Positions 33,801 through 43,350 of a stretch of DNA of 64,000 nt are shown here, in pieces. The DNA comes from Antedon mediterranea. Lineage: Eukaryota > Echinodermata > Crinoidea > Comatulida > Antedonidae. The translations under genes and the position numbers were made by a program. The DNA lies in contig NC_092678.1 of NCBI RefSeq assembly GCF_964355755.1, forward strand, positions 11,382,922 through 11,446,921. Reading direction: 5' to 3'. Within the stretch, counting starts at the first letter, position 1; each line of letters opens with the position of its first letter. Under the pieces are notes generated by a model. The model was not told where the DNA came from and did no database searches. It saw only the letters and a list, made by a program, of their open reading frames with translations.

Positions 33801-36800
33801 TGTTTCACATTAATTTGATTTTGTATTTGCTTTTGAAGTCATTGATGTCTGAAGGCTGGAAGAAATGCAACAGGATTTTTATTTACACAGTTTACAGTGC
33901 CCTGATTACAAAACAGGTAGTGGGTAGCCTGACTGTCTGAGTAGACTAGATATCCAAATTCTTTTTGTTTGCTATGTACCACTATAATGGTATTTCCCAA
34001 ATTGGTTTTCATCATGACACAAACATGTTTGAAGGTCGAAGGTTGTTTTTATGTTAAAAGACAATTACACAAATGTGTGGTAAACATTCTGGCTTTTTTG
34101 GAAGGTTTGTTTTGAAATGGTGCTCTCTAACTTATGAATAATGAGGTGCAGATTAGAATGGTTGAATGTCAAACACTTTCTTTTCATTTGAAATAAATTA
34201 CCAAAGGCATCTATTAACAAAATTGTTTATTAATATTAAAATTTCTGCTAAAATATTTTGAGGAAAAGGAGGATGTTGCAAAAATCCTTTTTAGTGTAAA
34301 TACCATTCACTCATTACATTTTTTTTAGATGAAATTCCAATGGATGAAGATTTGTATGTGAACCACAATGCTGTGGCGATAATGGGATTTGATGAATCAA
34401 CAAGTACAGAAAACATGAATGAAGTAGATTATAAAGACAGAGGTAATTTCTGGCCAATTTTATGCACATTGTTAATGCAATTCTCATCTATTTATTAACC
34501 ATTTCTGAAACAACAAATCTCCTATGAGTGAGACAATATAGCATAATAAATAATAGTAAAGTTATACAAATTATATTTGATAATGCCTCATATAAAATAA
34601 ATACCAAGTACTCCAGGCTAGATCCTAACAAAAGACGCTTAAATTTTTAAACAAGTGAGTATGTATAGCCAATAGCAAATTAAGGTGTGGCTCAACCACC
34701 ATGCAAATATAAATACATCAATAAAGGTAATAAACTTAAAACTCGCTAACTAATTCTGTACCAGAATAATATTATTAGAGTGGTTGACTCTTAGTGAGAA
34801 ACCATAGATAGACTTTCTGATGTTTTCTTTGAAAGATAATATATATTTTTTACACAAGTTTTAACACATCGTGCATATCAAGTTTTTTATCGCAATAAAA
34901 TATGAAAAAAATCTTTTCTAAAAGTAGGCCTCAACTAGGACTAGTGTAAAAATTGATATAATAAAGTTGGAAATCATGCTATTTATGATAATAATATATT
35001 TTTTATTTAACCACTGTATATTCATATAAAATTTGATGTATAAACTTAACTTGAGCGATGTATAAACTCAACTCGAGCGATGTCAATATCACATGAGCGA
35101 TGTATAAACTCGTCTCGAGCGATGTCAACATAACACGAGAAATGTATGAACTCAACACGAGCGATGTCACCATATAACACGAGAGATATGTAAACTCAAC
35201 ACGAGCAATGTCTACATAACACAAGCGAGGTCACTTGACATAGTTATGTCTGTCCTGCCGTGCCATAGTCATAGTAAATTAAGTATCATACGCAATGCGT
35301 TATTTTAACAAACTTGTATCTTTCTCAAGGTGCCCTTATTGTAATTAGATCATAATGATTCACAATAATTAACCAATATGATCTAAACAACATGTATTTT
35401 AACCTTATCAGAACATTTTACTAAACTTCCTATCAATACAATTTTCTCTTAAACTCAGAGAAATATATAGCCGCATTATGTCAGCATCATCTTTTAGGTC
35501 ATTATTAATAGTATGTAAAAATACTTCAGGATCACCATTAAATGTGCATCGTTTTGGACGAAGTAACATGCATACAGATGTTTTTGAATTGTATATGATA
35601 TAATGATTAGACGCATATTCCTCACAGGTATCAACAAGCCCCTGCAACCCAGATAAGGATGGGGCAATTGGGTATCTCAGATCTAGAAAACTCAGATCTC
35701 AGAAATATCTGAGTTTTCTAGATCTAGAAAACTCAGATATCTGAGTTTTCTAGATCTGGAAAACTCAGATCTGACTTTTCTAGAACTAGCAAGCCCAGAT
35801 CATCAAATTGATCATTATTAATCAGAGGGTAGCTTGTTTGAAATACTACAGAATAATAATAATAATTATTGTAACTTGTAGTAGCAGCCTACGACTTAAA
35901 TCATAAAGAAATACAGTATACACTATTTAAAATGTATGCTTAGCATTTAAGCCTAGCCTTGCTAAGCAAACTCAATTCAAGGCTCAACGTGTGGGTGCTA
36001 TCGCGATGTATAACATGTACCCACACAAACTTGTACATACCTAATTTTTAAGCCTACATTTTAATTAATTAATTAATTAATTAGATACAGTGAAAGGCTT
36101 TGAGTAAGTTTTTTCCCAACGTACAATGAAGCGCTGATTATTATACCAATCAATATATCAATATTTTAACAATAGTGAGATGCATACCCTTATTAATAAG
36201 CTTTTTGAATCAATTAATAACTCTGTAAAACAGCCGTATACAGGGCTATCATTTCTTTTATAGTAATCTATTACTTGTTTAAGCACATAAATACAGGTAT
36301 CAGTTGAGTGATCTTTCTTGAAAGCAAATTGATTATCATCTGAATTAAGAAACATTATATAGTATTCAACTAGAATGGATTCAAAGATTTTAGAAATGAT
36401 ACTTGGCAAGTGCAATGGGTCTATAATTATCTTTACTACATTTATATTAATGCTAACTTTTCTAGCTGTTTACTTTATCGTTTTGATTTAGCTTTTCGGG
36501 GTTTTTTTTGTATCTCCATTGAGATCCAGCCACTGATACCCACAGCATTGTCATTTTTTTCAGTAATTTGCTTTTGGATTTATATATATTATATATATAC
36601 CCAGGCAGCACTTGCCAGATTTATACTATGACGTTATCCAAATTCCTTCACTTGCACTGATGAAGGGCTAGTGTTGCCCGAAAGCTCTGCTAACTTTTCT
36701 GGCTGTTTACTTTATCGTTTTGATTTAGCTTTTTCGCTTTTTATTTTTGTATCTCCATTGAGATCCAGCCACTTTACCCACAGCATTGTCATTTTTTTCA

Positions 36801-39800
36801 GTAATTTGCCTTTGGATTTATATATATATAAACACATCAGGCAATGAACATTAATTCTAAACTGCCCGGTGATATACTGAAATTTAATTAATTAATTTGA
36901 AACGATAAAGATGAGGAAATCTGTGAGAATGAGAAAAAGTCGCCCCAACCGAGACTCAAACTCGGACCATCTGCTTGATATGCAGATGTCCTAACCATTA
37001 GACCACTGGAGCTTTCATGGTATTGTTCAAACTCGATAGGATAGCGACTCTTTAACATTCTCGGCGTGGTACGGTGGAACAGCACTAGTCCTCAGTTGTA
37101 CGCACGCGCACCAGAGATCAAATTGATACGCCCTCATCTTTCAGTATTTTTATTCACGAGGCGGGATCTCCAAAGAGATACTTTTACATAAACACATCAG
37201 GCAATGAACATTAATTCTAAACCGCCCGGTGATATACTGAAATTTAATTAATTAATTTGAAACGATATATATATATATATGTATAGGATAATATTAGGCT
37301 CCTCTATTTTCTGCTACAATATAAATTATACATATATAGTATGTTGTTTTGTAGAGCACTCTTCAGTTCGAAACAGTGCATTTTTGTTGTGAATACTATT
37401 AGCATTTTGCAAAGCACGCTTGTTGAGCTTGTGCACTCTTTGTGTTCATAACCAGTGTACCATGTCCTGCATACCTGGCTCAGCCTATATATTGTGCCAG
37501 TTCTGCGGTACATTTCATTTCGAAACCTGAGCTGCACTGACAAGATCTAATAAGATTGAAACAGTACTGTCTGCAGATTGGATATATATAGGTATATATA
37601 CATTGTTGTTAAATTAAGCTATTGTGATTATATTACTGTGTTTTTTCATGATTTAATTATTTTTGTAAATAAATGAAACTTAATATTTAAGACATTTATT
37701 TCGACCAAAATCAGCAAGTTAAGTTAAATTTTTGTATCATATTTTCAATCAAATAGTTTAATAAACTTTGAAAATAATAAATGACAACCAATGTTGATAA
37801 TGCGTCTTTGTGAATAACTCTAGCACAAAGTCATAAAACAAAACAATCGTACACTGGAATAAAGAAGACCATAGAGGTGAAGATTTAAAGCAAAAGCAAT
37901 CATGACTCAATAATGCAATATTCCATCAATGTACAGGCCCGTAGCCAGGGGGGGTTTTTATGGTTCGGGCGAACCCCCCCTTTATAGCGAACCCCCCTTA
38001 ACCAACTGCGAACCCCCATCCCCGACATGCCCAATACCTCACCCTCATCGCCAAAAATCCTCCAAATACGTGCCCCACAGTACAGAAAGTTGTTTGTAAA
38101 TTGAAAAATTCGTAAACTTGTTCGTGAACCTTCTTCTCTGTATGAGCGTCAACTAGTGATACGTGTCTGTAAATTTCTAAAAGCTGCAAATGAGTTGCCG
38201 ATTTTAACCTGAAAAATAAATGTTTGGTCCCTGCATGTAACATGATATTGACGCGTCTCATAGCGAGCTGGCGCACGAACGATTCGTACAAAGGACACCG
38301 CCAGACAACTGCGTACCTATAATTGTTTAGATCACTGGCAGTCAGGCAGCATGCATAAAGTATATAGCCTTCCGACGTACATCAGTATTTATGTGTGACT
38401 ATGAAGTATAATGTATCATAGAGGATTATAGTGAATATTAATATTTTACACTATAATATCTATGGTATCAAGTACTGTAGTTCACATTATGGCATCCGAT
38501 TATTTTTTTCTAGACCACGCCGACGCAATACGTACTAAAATGTATCAATATCACCTATTTACATATTTATATTCCTCAACAAATTGCTGTAAATAAATAT
38601 TATAGATAGAGCTAGCAAATAGCATTTGCCTTCACCCAGTGTGCTTTTTTCGGGGCTGTAGATATACGTTCGCATTGAACTTGAACGCAAAACAAAATAC
38701 GAAGTAAATGATGAAACAATCGGCGGTTCCGCACAGAGCACGCGCATCTAGCATACGGCAACAAATAGTTATCGTCATTTAAATTATCGACGTGTTTGAG
38801 GAGGAGGAAAAGGTACGATCTTTTTGCTCATTGGTTATATAGCATGCTGCACGAGAGTGTCTTTTCCGGCCATCTAGGGGTGTCATTTAACAAAATTCAC
38901 TTCGCATCAGGCTGGGGGAGGGGGGGTGGGGTTGACCCAAATATTTAGTGTCCGAACCCCCCCTTGACAGATCCTGGCTACGGCCCTGATGTACAAAGTT
39001 TTAAAATGACTGACAGCGCAAAAGAACTTGAAAACTCCTATGAATCACTTAAACAGAAGACACCTATACACCACTAAACAAAACTTTGAACACTTAAAAG
39101 ACATGCTAAAACATGGATGAAGTAATACAATTTCTATTTAAAATTGGCAAAACGAAGCTATAAACAAGAAATATTTCTTACAAAAAATGCTGCTCGCTTG
39201 TTGACAGTTTAAAAGATATATTGTCTCCCTAAACATTTTTTTTTTTAAATTTGCTTTTGAATGTGTCATTTTTATTGTCACATAATAGTTAGTAATTCAC
39301 TTTAACCGAAAATGGATCAGAAAAAAAATTTTTTTTACCTGTAAAAAATTTAATTTAAAGCAAAAAATACCTGTCAGACAATGGTTTTTGGTTAAAACAT
39401 TTCTTTTTTTATAATTGAAATAATTTTTTTTTTAAATTATTAATTATAGAAGTGATCATAACTTAAAACTGCAAAATTACCTACTTATATAGTCTGATTT
39501 ATTAATATTAATTATTTATGTTTTTGGGGGACAATACATCTTAAATTATTGTTTTTTCTTCAGTCAGTAAACATTTTGTGTAACTTAAACATATAGTCTA
39601 GTTTTACTATAGAACAAAAATATAATCATAAACTAAACTTGTAATTTGAGCATGACCCGTCCGAGATACAAAATTCAAAAACTGTCAGCCTCTAGAACTA
39701 TAGCTTCCGCTTGATATAGCTTCTGAATGAGTAGTCCTCTGGGAAATAGCTGCCTAAAGCCGCGGTGCAAAAAATGCTGCTTGCACACAGTTGAATAAAC

Positions 39801-42235
39801 TTTTTTGGAACTAGTAGTGGACTACTGTCAATGTACTGTATGTGATTCACCTTTAAAATAAATTCTTAATTTATTCAGATACACTTGAAATTTCATCTGG
39901 TGACCAAATCCTTTGCACATCAGTGACCTATACAGAAGATGGTAAGATAACTACTGTATTTTAAAATGTTAGTAGAATATTAAACTGTGCTTACTACTTT
40001 CACCGCCAACACACCTTGACTGCCAAAGATCTTTTATATTGTGTTCTGGCAAACTTTTAATTGGTTTGCTGATTTAATGCCAGGTACCTGTGATTCAGGT
40101 TGATTATTTCACTGTGTAAGTTTGACTTTTCGGTTAAAAACATTCATTTTTAGATGAATTTTCTCTGTCAAGTTATCATTCCTTTATTTTTTTTGAATAA
40201 ATAGTCTGTTCAGTGTTATAGTTCTAGTCATGATATAATCAATATTATTAAGTAGTTTGGAGGTTTTCGCAAGGTTTTTGCAGTTTAGCAATACCCAAGG
40301 TTGTGACGGGTATTATAATAAAAAATGATCGACGATAAAAAGATAAATATGCATTTTTATACCTAAATCAAAAGAATTTAAAAAAGTTTTTATCCTAGAA
40401 CTATAGGATTATCATCTATTCTGCTTTTAATGAAAATAATTTTACCACACATCCAATCAAATGATGTCATGATTAGTAAGCACAATAATATCGTTACAAT
40501 ACAACGATTTTATTTATCATGACATCATTTAATTGGATTTTCAAAAATATTATTTTTATCAAATACAGCATACATAATCATCATAACTATCATTATCCTA
40601 TAGTTCTAGAACGAAAACAACTGTTCTAAGTTCGGTCACAGTGCATATCGACCATCAGTCATTTCGGCCGCCGGTTATGGAACACCCAAAATCATGAAAC
40701 GCCAAAAGGACAAAATATGTATTGTTCATTTCGGCCGCCAGAATCGTCAAAAATGTTGTTGCCATTGTCAAAAGGGTGTATAAATGTGTCTATTGCCTAA
40801 ATAGACGTGCATATTCAAAAAGCAAGCAATCAACAAAAACAATCATACTTTTAGATTTGCATGGAGTTGCGCTATCTATATTTTACTATCATTCGCCGGC
40901 TTCTTCCTGAACCCTACAAACCCCCCCCCCCCCCCCCCCACAACAACCACTGTGAAATAAAGTAAGTCGTGTAGAAATACTGTACTTTAGTTAAAACTAC
41001 TAAACTAGGCCTAATCCCTTCATTAGTCATACATCGGCTGTGTGATTTACACACGTCTATTTATTGGCACATGTATACACCCTCTTTGACAATTAAGGTG
41101 TGCCATACGTTACTAATAATATTGACGATTCTCACGGCCGAAATGAACAATACATATTTTGTCTTTTTTGTCGTTTCATGATTTTGGGCGTTCCATATCC
41201 GGCAGCCGAAATGACTGGTGGCCGAAATGATCAGACACCCTAATTCTTTTCGTTTTATCCAAGAAAAATGTATGTTTATTTATTTATCATTAAATGGGCC
41301 TTTAAGGTCTGAAGATATTATAAAATTCAGTTATTCATTGAAATTTTATACAATAGACTTAAATTATTCAGGCATAATACATTATTCTAGTACTGTCCAG
41401 CAGTTTGAAGAACCACTGAGTTTACAAAATAATATTTGTTTTAATGTTTCCAGAAAAAGATTTTGGTAATTCTGCAAAATATCATTGCAGTGATGAGGTG
41501 TTAGAAAATCGGAGGTTAATAAAAGCTATACAGAAACAACAGAAAGAGATGTTAAAGAGACAAGAAAAAATGCAGTCAACACTAGATGCCATCTTAATGG
41601 CAGTGAACAACACTTCTTCAGTCACTTCAGTTCCTATTGCACACCTCCCTAACTGTCAAGGACATTTTTTTTCTGATCACACAAAGTCAAATCAGGCAGG
41701 TGCCTATAAGTCTGCTACCACATCATCAATGCTTGTTACTACTTCTGACAAATCCAACTATCAAGTAGTAAACGATCCTTCTGGTGCCACACCATCAATA
41801 CAGATATCTGCTTCTAACCATAATCGTGGAAAGATACCTTTGTCTTTTGACCTGACACCAGTTGTGATACATGCGGATGAAGAAGGATTTATAGAACTTG
41901 GAAGCAAAGACATAAAACCACCATTGTTGTTTTCTTTCGATCTTTACACTCGACTTTTGAGATCAAATCGAAAGCCAACGTTATTAACAAAAGCTCTCAT
42001 GGGTGAATTATTCACCAAGGAAGAAATGGCTGTCAGTAACATGGGTGGTAAGAAAGGAAAGAAAGCTTTAGATAGTAGAAAGATCACAGCAATTTTTATG
42101 CAAATGGACATTCAGTTTAGTGCAGCTGGCATTCAGTTAAATGCTAAAGAAATTAAAAATGCTATAAATGATAAGTGTCGCTATGTTGGAAGAACTATGC
42201 CGTTAAGTATTGGCAGTGTAGTTATAAATGAATAA
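30794..42235 (+). CDS. BEN-domain protein (last four exons; 5'-incomplete)
   Basis: Exons 30794-30877, 34329-34442, 39879-39941 and 41454-42235 join in frame; every junction is phase 1. The predicted part has about 345 residues: an acidic N-terminal segment (ASESSEEVSGIMSV; GFDESTSTENMNEVDYKD), a coiled coil in the last exon (RRLIKAIQKQQKEMLKRQEK), a Ser/Thr-rich linker, and a C-terminal BEN-type domain (TLLTKALMGELFTKEEMAVS, GKKGKKALDSRKITAI, ending INDKCR). BEN domains bind DNA or chromatin partners, often in repression. The first exon is open upstream of ATG 30835 into its acceptor, so the true start lies upstream and was not found. AATAAA follows the stop. Confidence 0.78.
31629..32159. 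mobile_element. TTAA-flanked MITE, AGATGTATTGTCCC family
   Basis: TTAA at 31625-31628 and 32160-32163; ends AGATTGTCCCTTTGA and TCAAGGGACAATACATCT. The inner GTGAATAACTTTGATATGGC block matches the larger relative at 57548-60144. Intron of the BEN gene. Confidence 0.7.
32345..32640 (-). mobile_element. tRNA-Leu/Ser-like SINE
   Basis: The minus strand starts GAGTGAGTGGCCGAGCGGTT, a typical A box of class II tRNA type, with a long variable part and a B box GGGGTTCGAGGCTCACTCAC. Downstream it has a 200-bp body (TCTCGGATAAGGACTATAAA, GTGTACACATCTAGCTCGTG). Clear pol III-derived SINE in the BEN-gene intron. Confidence 0.75.
33583..34190 (-). pseudogene. Unrecognised broken coding sequence in BEN-gene intron
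   Basis: Reading the minus strand from about 34190 to 33583 gives a long coding-like frame: KKVFDIQPF, FKTNLPKKPECLPHICVIVF, then after a shift MMKTNLGNTIIVVHSKQKEF, GYLVYSDSQATHYLFCNQG, SELDIHSIERDSDIQKCLKQ, CCFNDDDGDSMLDNRDKLV and TEELTSIDDFLLS-stop. At least four in-frame stops and one frameshift interrupt it, and no introns are evident, so a processed pseudogene or retroelement remnant is likely. I do not recognise the family. The acidic, Ser/Asp-rich C-terminus is complete. Confidence 0.5.
34329..34442 (+). CDS. BEN-domain gene, second visible exon
   Basis: Acceptor TTTTTTAG|AT, donor AGAG|GTAATT; 114 nt, phase 1 both sides. Reads EIPMDEDLYVNHNAVAIMGF and ESTSTENMNEVDYKDR; strongly acidic. 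Confidence 0.7.
35037..35226. repeat. Minisatellite, ~42-bp GAGCGATGT unit
   Basis: Four to five units alternating TGTATAAACTCAACTCGAGC and GATGTCAATATCACATGAGC; diverged. Open frames here (SLYIAHVILTSLELS-type) are repeat artefacts. Confidence 0.85.
35400..36447 (-). pseudogene. LINE RT fragments (minus strand)
   Basis: From 36447 downward the minus strand reads KDNYRPIALA, SIISKIFESILVEYY, DDNQFAFKKDHSTDTCIYVL and KQVIDYYKRNDSPVYGCF, the N-terminal RT blocks. After a 500-bp gap it resumes at 35647-35408 with VDTCEEYASNHYIIYNSKTS and VCMLLRPKR, the post-YADD region. Motif A to C is lost and replaced by palindromic repeats. It is a CR1-type remnant. Confidence 0.8.
35671..35788. repeat. Palindromic CTCAGATCTAGAAAACTCAGAT minisatellite
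   Basis: Alternating ATCTAGAAAACTCAGAT and ATCTGAGTTTTCTAGAT units, each the reverse complement of the next, so the 118-bp tract is a series of nested hairpins. Confidence 0.85.
36448..36830 (+). mobile_element. Retrozyme-like tandem dimer with hammerhead-like core
   Basis: Two sense units start CTAACTTTTCTRGCTGTTTA at 36453 and 36690, 237 bp apart. At the junction (36657-36693) stand CTGATGA, stem GGGC-TAGTGTT-GCCC, GAAA and GC-TCT-GC-TAA. The element order and tandem layout match the copy at 20308-20645 and known metazoan retrozymes or Penelope-type ribozymes. Predicted cleavage would fall at GCTA|A, exactly at the unit boundary. Stem I pairing with the upstream CACTTGCA is weak, so activity is uncertain. 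Confidence 0.62.
36826..37268. mobile_element. tRNA-like SINE family element with 75-bp direct terminal repeats
   Basis: The block AACACATCAGGCAATGAACA...TAATTAATTTGAAACGATA occurs at 36830-36905 and again at 37192-37267. Between them sit GAGGAAATCTGTGAGAATGA, the tRNA-like unit, and TCGGCGTGGTACGGTGGAAC...AGGCGGGATCTCCAAAGAGA. The directly repeated ends could be LTR-like, or result from tandem array formation. The element abuts the retrozyme-like dimer, as at 20.3-21.1 kb. Confidence 0.6.
36946..37012 (-). tRNA. tRNA-like sequence (SINE head), anticodon position ATC
   Basis: The minus strand pairs as a cloverleaf with an anticodon stem TCTGC/GCAGA that is perfect here, loop ATATCAA, and T loop GTTTGAG (a change from GTTCGAG at 21041-21107). 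The acceptor GCTCCAG no longer fully pairs with TTGGGGC. The mutations indicate it is not under tRNA selection. Confidence 0.5.
37934..38988. mobile_element. CAGGCCCGTAG-type DNA transposon (hAT-like?), 5-bp TSD
   Basis: Ends CAGGCCCGTAGCCAGG and CCTGGCTACGGCCCTG are inverted; ATGTA stands at 37929-37933 and 38989-38993. The 1.06-kb interior starts and ends with reading-frame-free GAACCCCCC-rich blocks. A 5-bp duplication with CAGG termini suggests a hAT-related lineage, which is inference. The copy at 51972-53746 has the same signature. Confidence 0.82.
39213..39540. mobile_element. TTAA-flanked MITE, AGATGTATTGTCCC family
   Basis: TTAA at 39209-39212 and 39541-39544; ends AAGATATATTGTCTCCC and GGGGGACAATACATC. 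328 bp, non-coding, in the BEN-gene intron. Confidence 0.7.
39879..39941 (+). CDS. BEN-domain gene, third visible exon
   Basis: Acceptor TTATTCAG|AT, donor GATG|GTAAGA; 63 nt, phase 1 both sides. Reads TLEISSGDQILCTSVTYTED. Confidence 0.65.
40390..40615. mobile_element. Inverted-repeat MITE
   Basis: CCTAGAACTATAGGATTATC, then CCAATCAAATGATGTCATGA, is mirrored by TCATGACATCATTTAATTGG, then ATTATCCTATAGTTCTAGA. Arms ~90 bp around an AATATCGTTACAATACAACG centre. Confidence 0.8.
40655..41235. mobile_element. TIR element, CAGTCATTTCGGCCGCCGG ends
   Basis: ~100-bp inverted termini: CATCAGTCATTTCGGCCGCC, then AAAATCATGAAACGCC and ATGTATTGTTCATTTCGGCC, matched at 41130-41230. A poly-C run (40920-40939) lies in the middle. 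It ends 220 bp before the last BEN-gene exon. Confidence 0.8.
41454..42235 (+). CDS. BEN-domain gene, terminal exon (coiled coil + BEN)
   Basis: Acceptor GTTTCCAG|AA, stop TAA 42233-42235. From the splice site it reads EKDFGNSAKYHCSDEVLENR; the ATG at 41444 lies in the intron and is not used. The coiled coil is near exon residues 20-45, the Ser/Thr linker 50-125, and the BEN-like domain about 165-255 with LTKALMGELFTKEEMAVSNM and AIQLNAKEI-type helices ending INDKCRYVGR. Confidence 0.8.
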
Positions 42236-42268
42236 TATGCAGTATTACATTTTAGTCATGTTACTGTG

Positions 42269-42314
42269 AATAAATCTTTCTTTCATTTTGTATGTTTTAA
42301 ACCTTTCCAATAAA
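42269..42314 (+). terminator. Polyadenylation signals of BEN-domain gene
   Basis: AATAAA at 42269-42274 and 42309-42314, 34 and 74 bases after the stop codon, followed by T/GT-rich sequence (TTTTGTATGTTTT between them). Confidence 0.7.
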
Positions 42315-42319
42315 CTTAG

Positions 42320-43350
42320 TTTGACCAATGTTTTGTGCCTTCAAACAATAAACATTACAAAAAATAAATTCAGTAAGTTTTAAACAGATTTTCCACATTT
42401 TATTAATCTAAATGAGTCTTACAAGATCTTTGAGATTAATCAGTTTCTTTTATTCAGTGTATGCTACAGTTTTACACAAAACAAAGTGTTTTGTATAATA
42501 TCACACTGGCTATCATCAAAACCCACCACTTGCATCTTGAATTGGATTTGTAGTCGACACACTCTACAAGTTGGTTTTCAGTTGTATGCAATATAATATT
42601 ATATATTGTACAAAAAATAACAAAAAAGATAATAAATTACAGCCCCACCCCCCTGGTCATTGATTGGAACCATTGTTTATAAAACGAAATTCCAAAAGAC
42701 AAGGATATACTGTATGTAGAGGTGTTTAAATATATTTAATATATTTTTTAAATATTAGAAGTAGCTGAGATTAAACACAATTTCAATATAGCTACCGTCT
42801 ATCTTTTTATGAGTCTAAGCAATTTTGTTTTTTTACTGTAAATAAAAAATACAATGGTACTATGTGTTTTTGCCTAACCTACCATTTTGTGAAGTATTTG
42901 CTCTCATATTTGAGGCTTCTAATCATCCCATAGATGTTGTACTACTGTGTAGACTTTAATCATATATACCTGTAGTAAGTTGTATTAAACATAATAAAAC
43001 ACAGTGGATTTAATTATGGTAAATTGTTTTATTGGTTATAAAATATCCACAACAAAGTGTAATTGTCTTGTTTCTCTTATATTATTGTTCTGTCTCTCTC
43101 CCCATTTTGGGTAAACATAACATTTCATAACTTTGCCAGCATATGGACATTTACGTAAAGGTGTGCACCTCCTATTTTTTACAGACATCATAGTTGCGCA
43201 ACGTGACTTGCGCGTAATTTTTTATGGACACAATTTAAGTCATATCAAGGGCAAACTTTCTGTGAATTAAAAATGGAATGTTTCACAAAAAGTTACACGG
43301 GCACGCGCATAAAAAATGTTAAAATGCGCAAAACTAATTTCTTCAACTTT
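42320..43350. other. Intergenic, nothing recognised
   Basis: AT-rich downstream flank of the BEN gene; no coding frame or paired repeat found. Confidence 0.35.

Noticed and set aside
34861-35000. Possible extra BEN-gene exon in AT-rich intron
   Set aside because: No phase-1 open block bounded by AG and GT was found.
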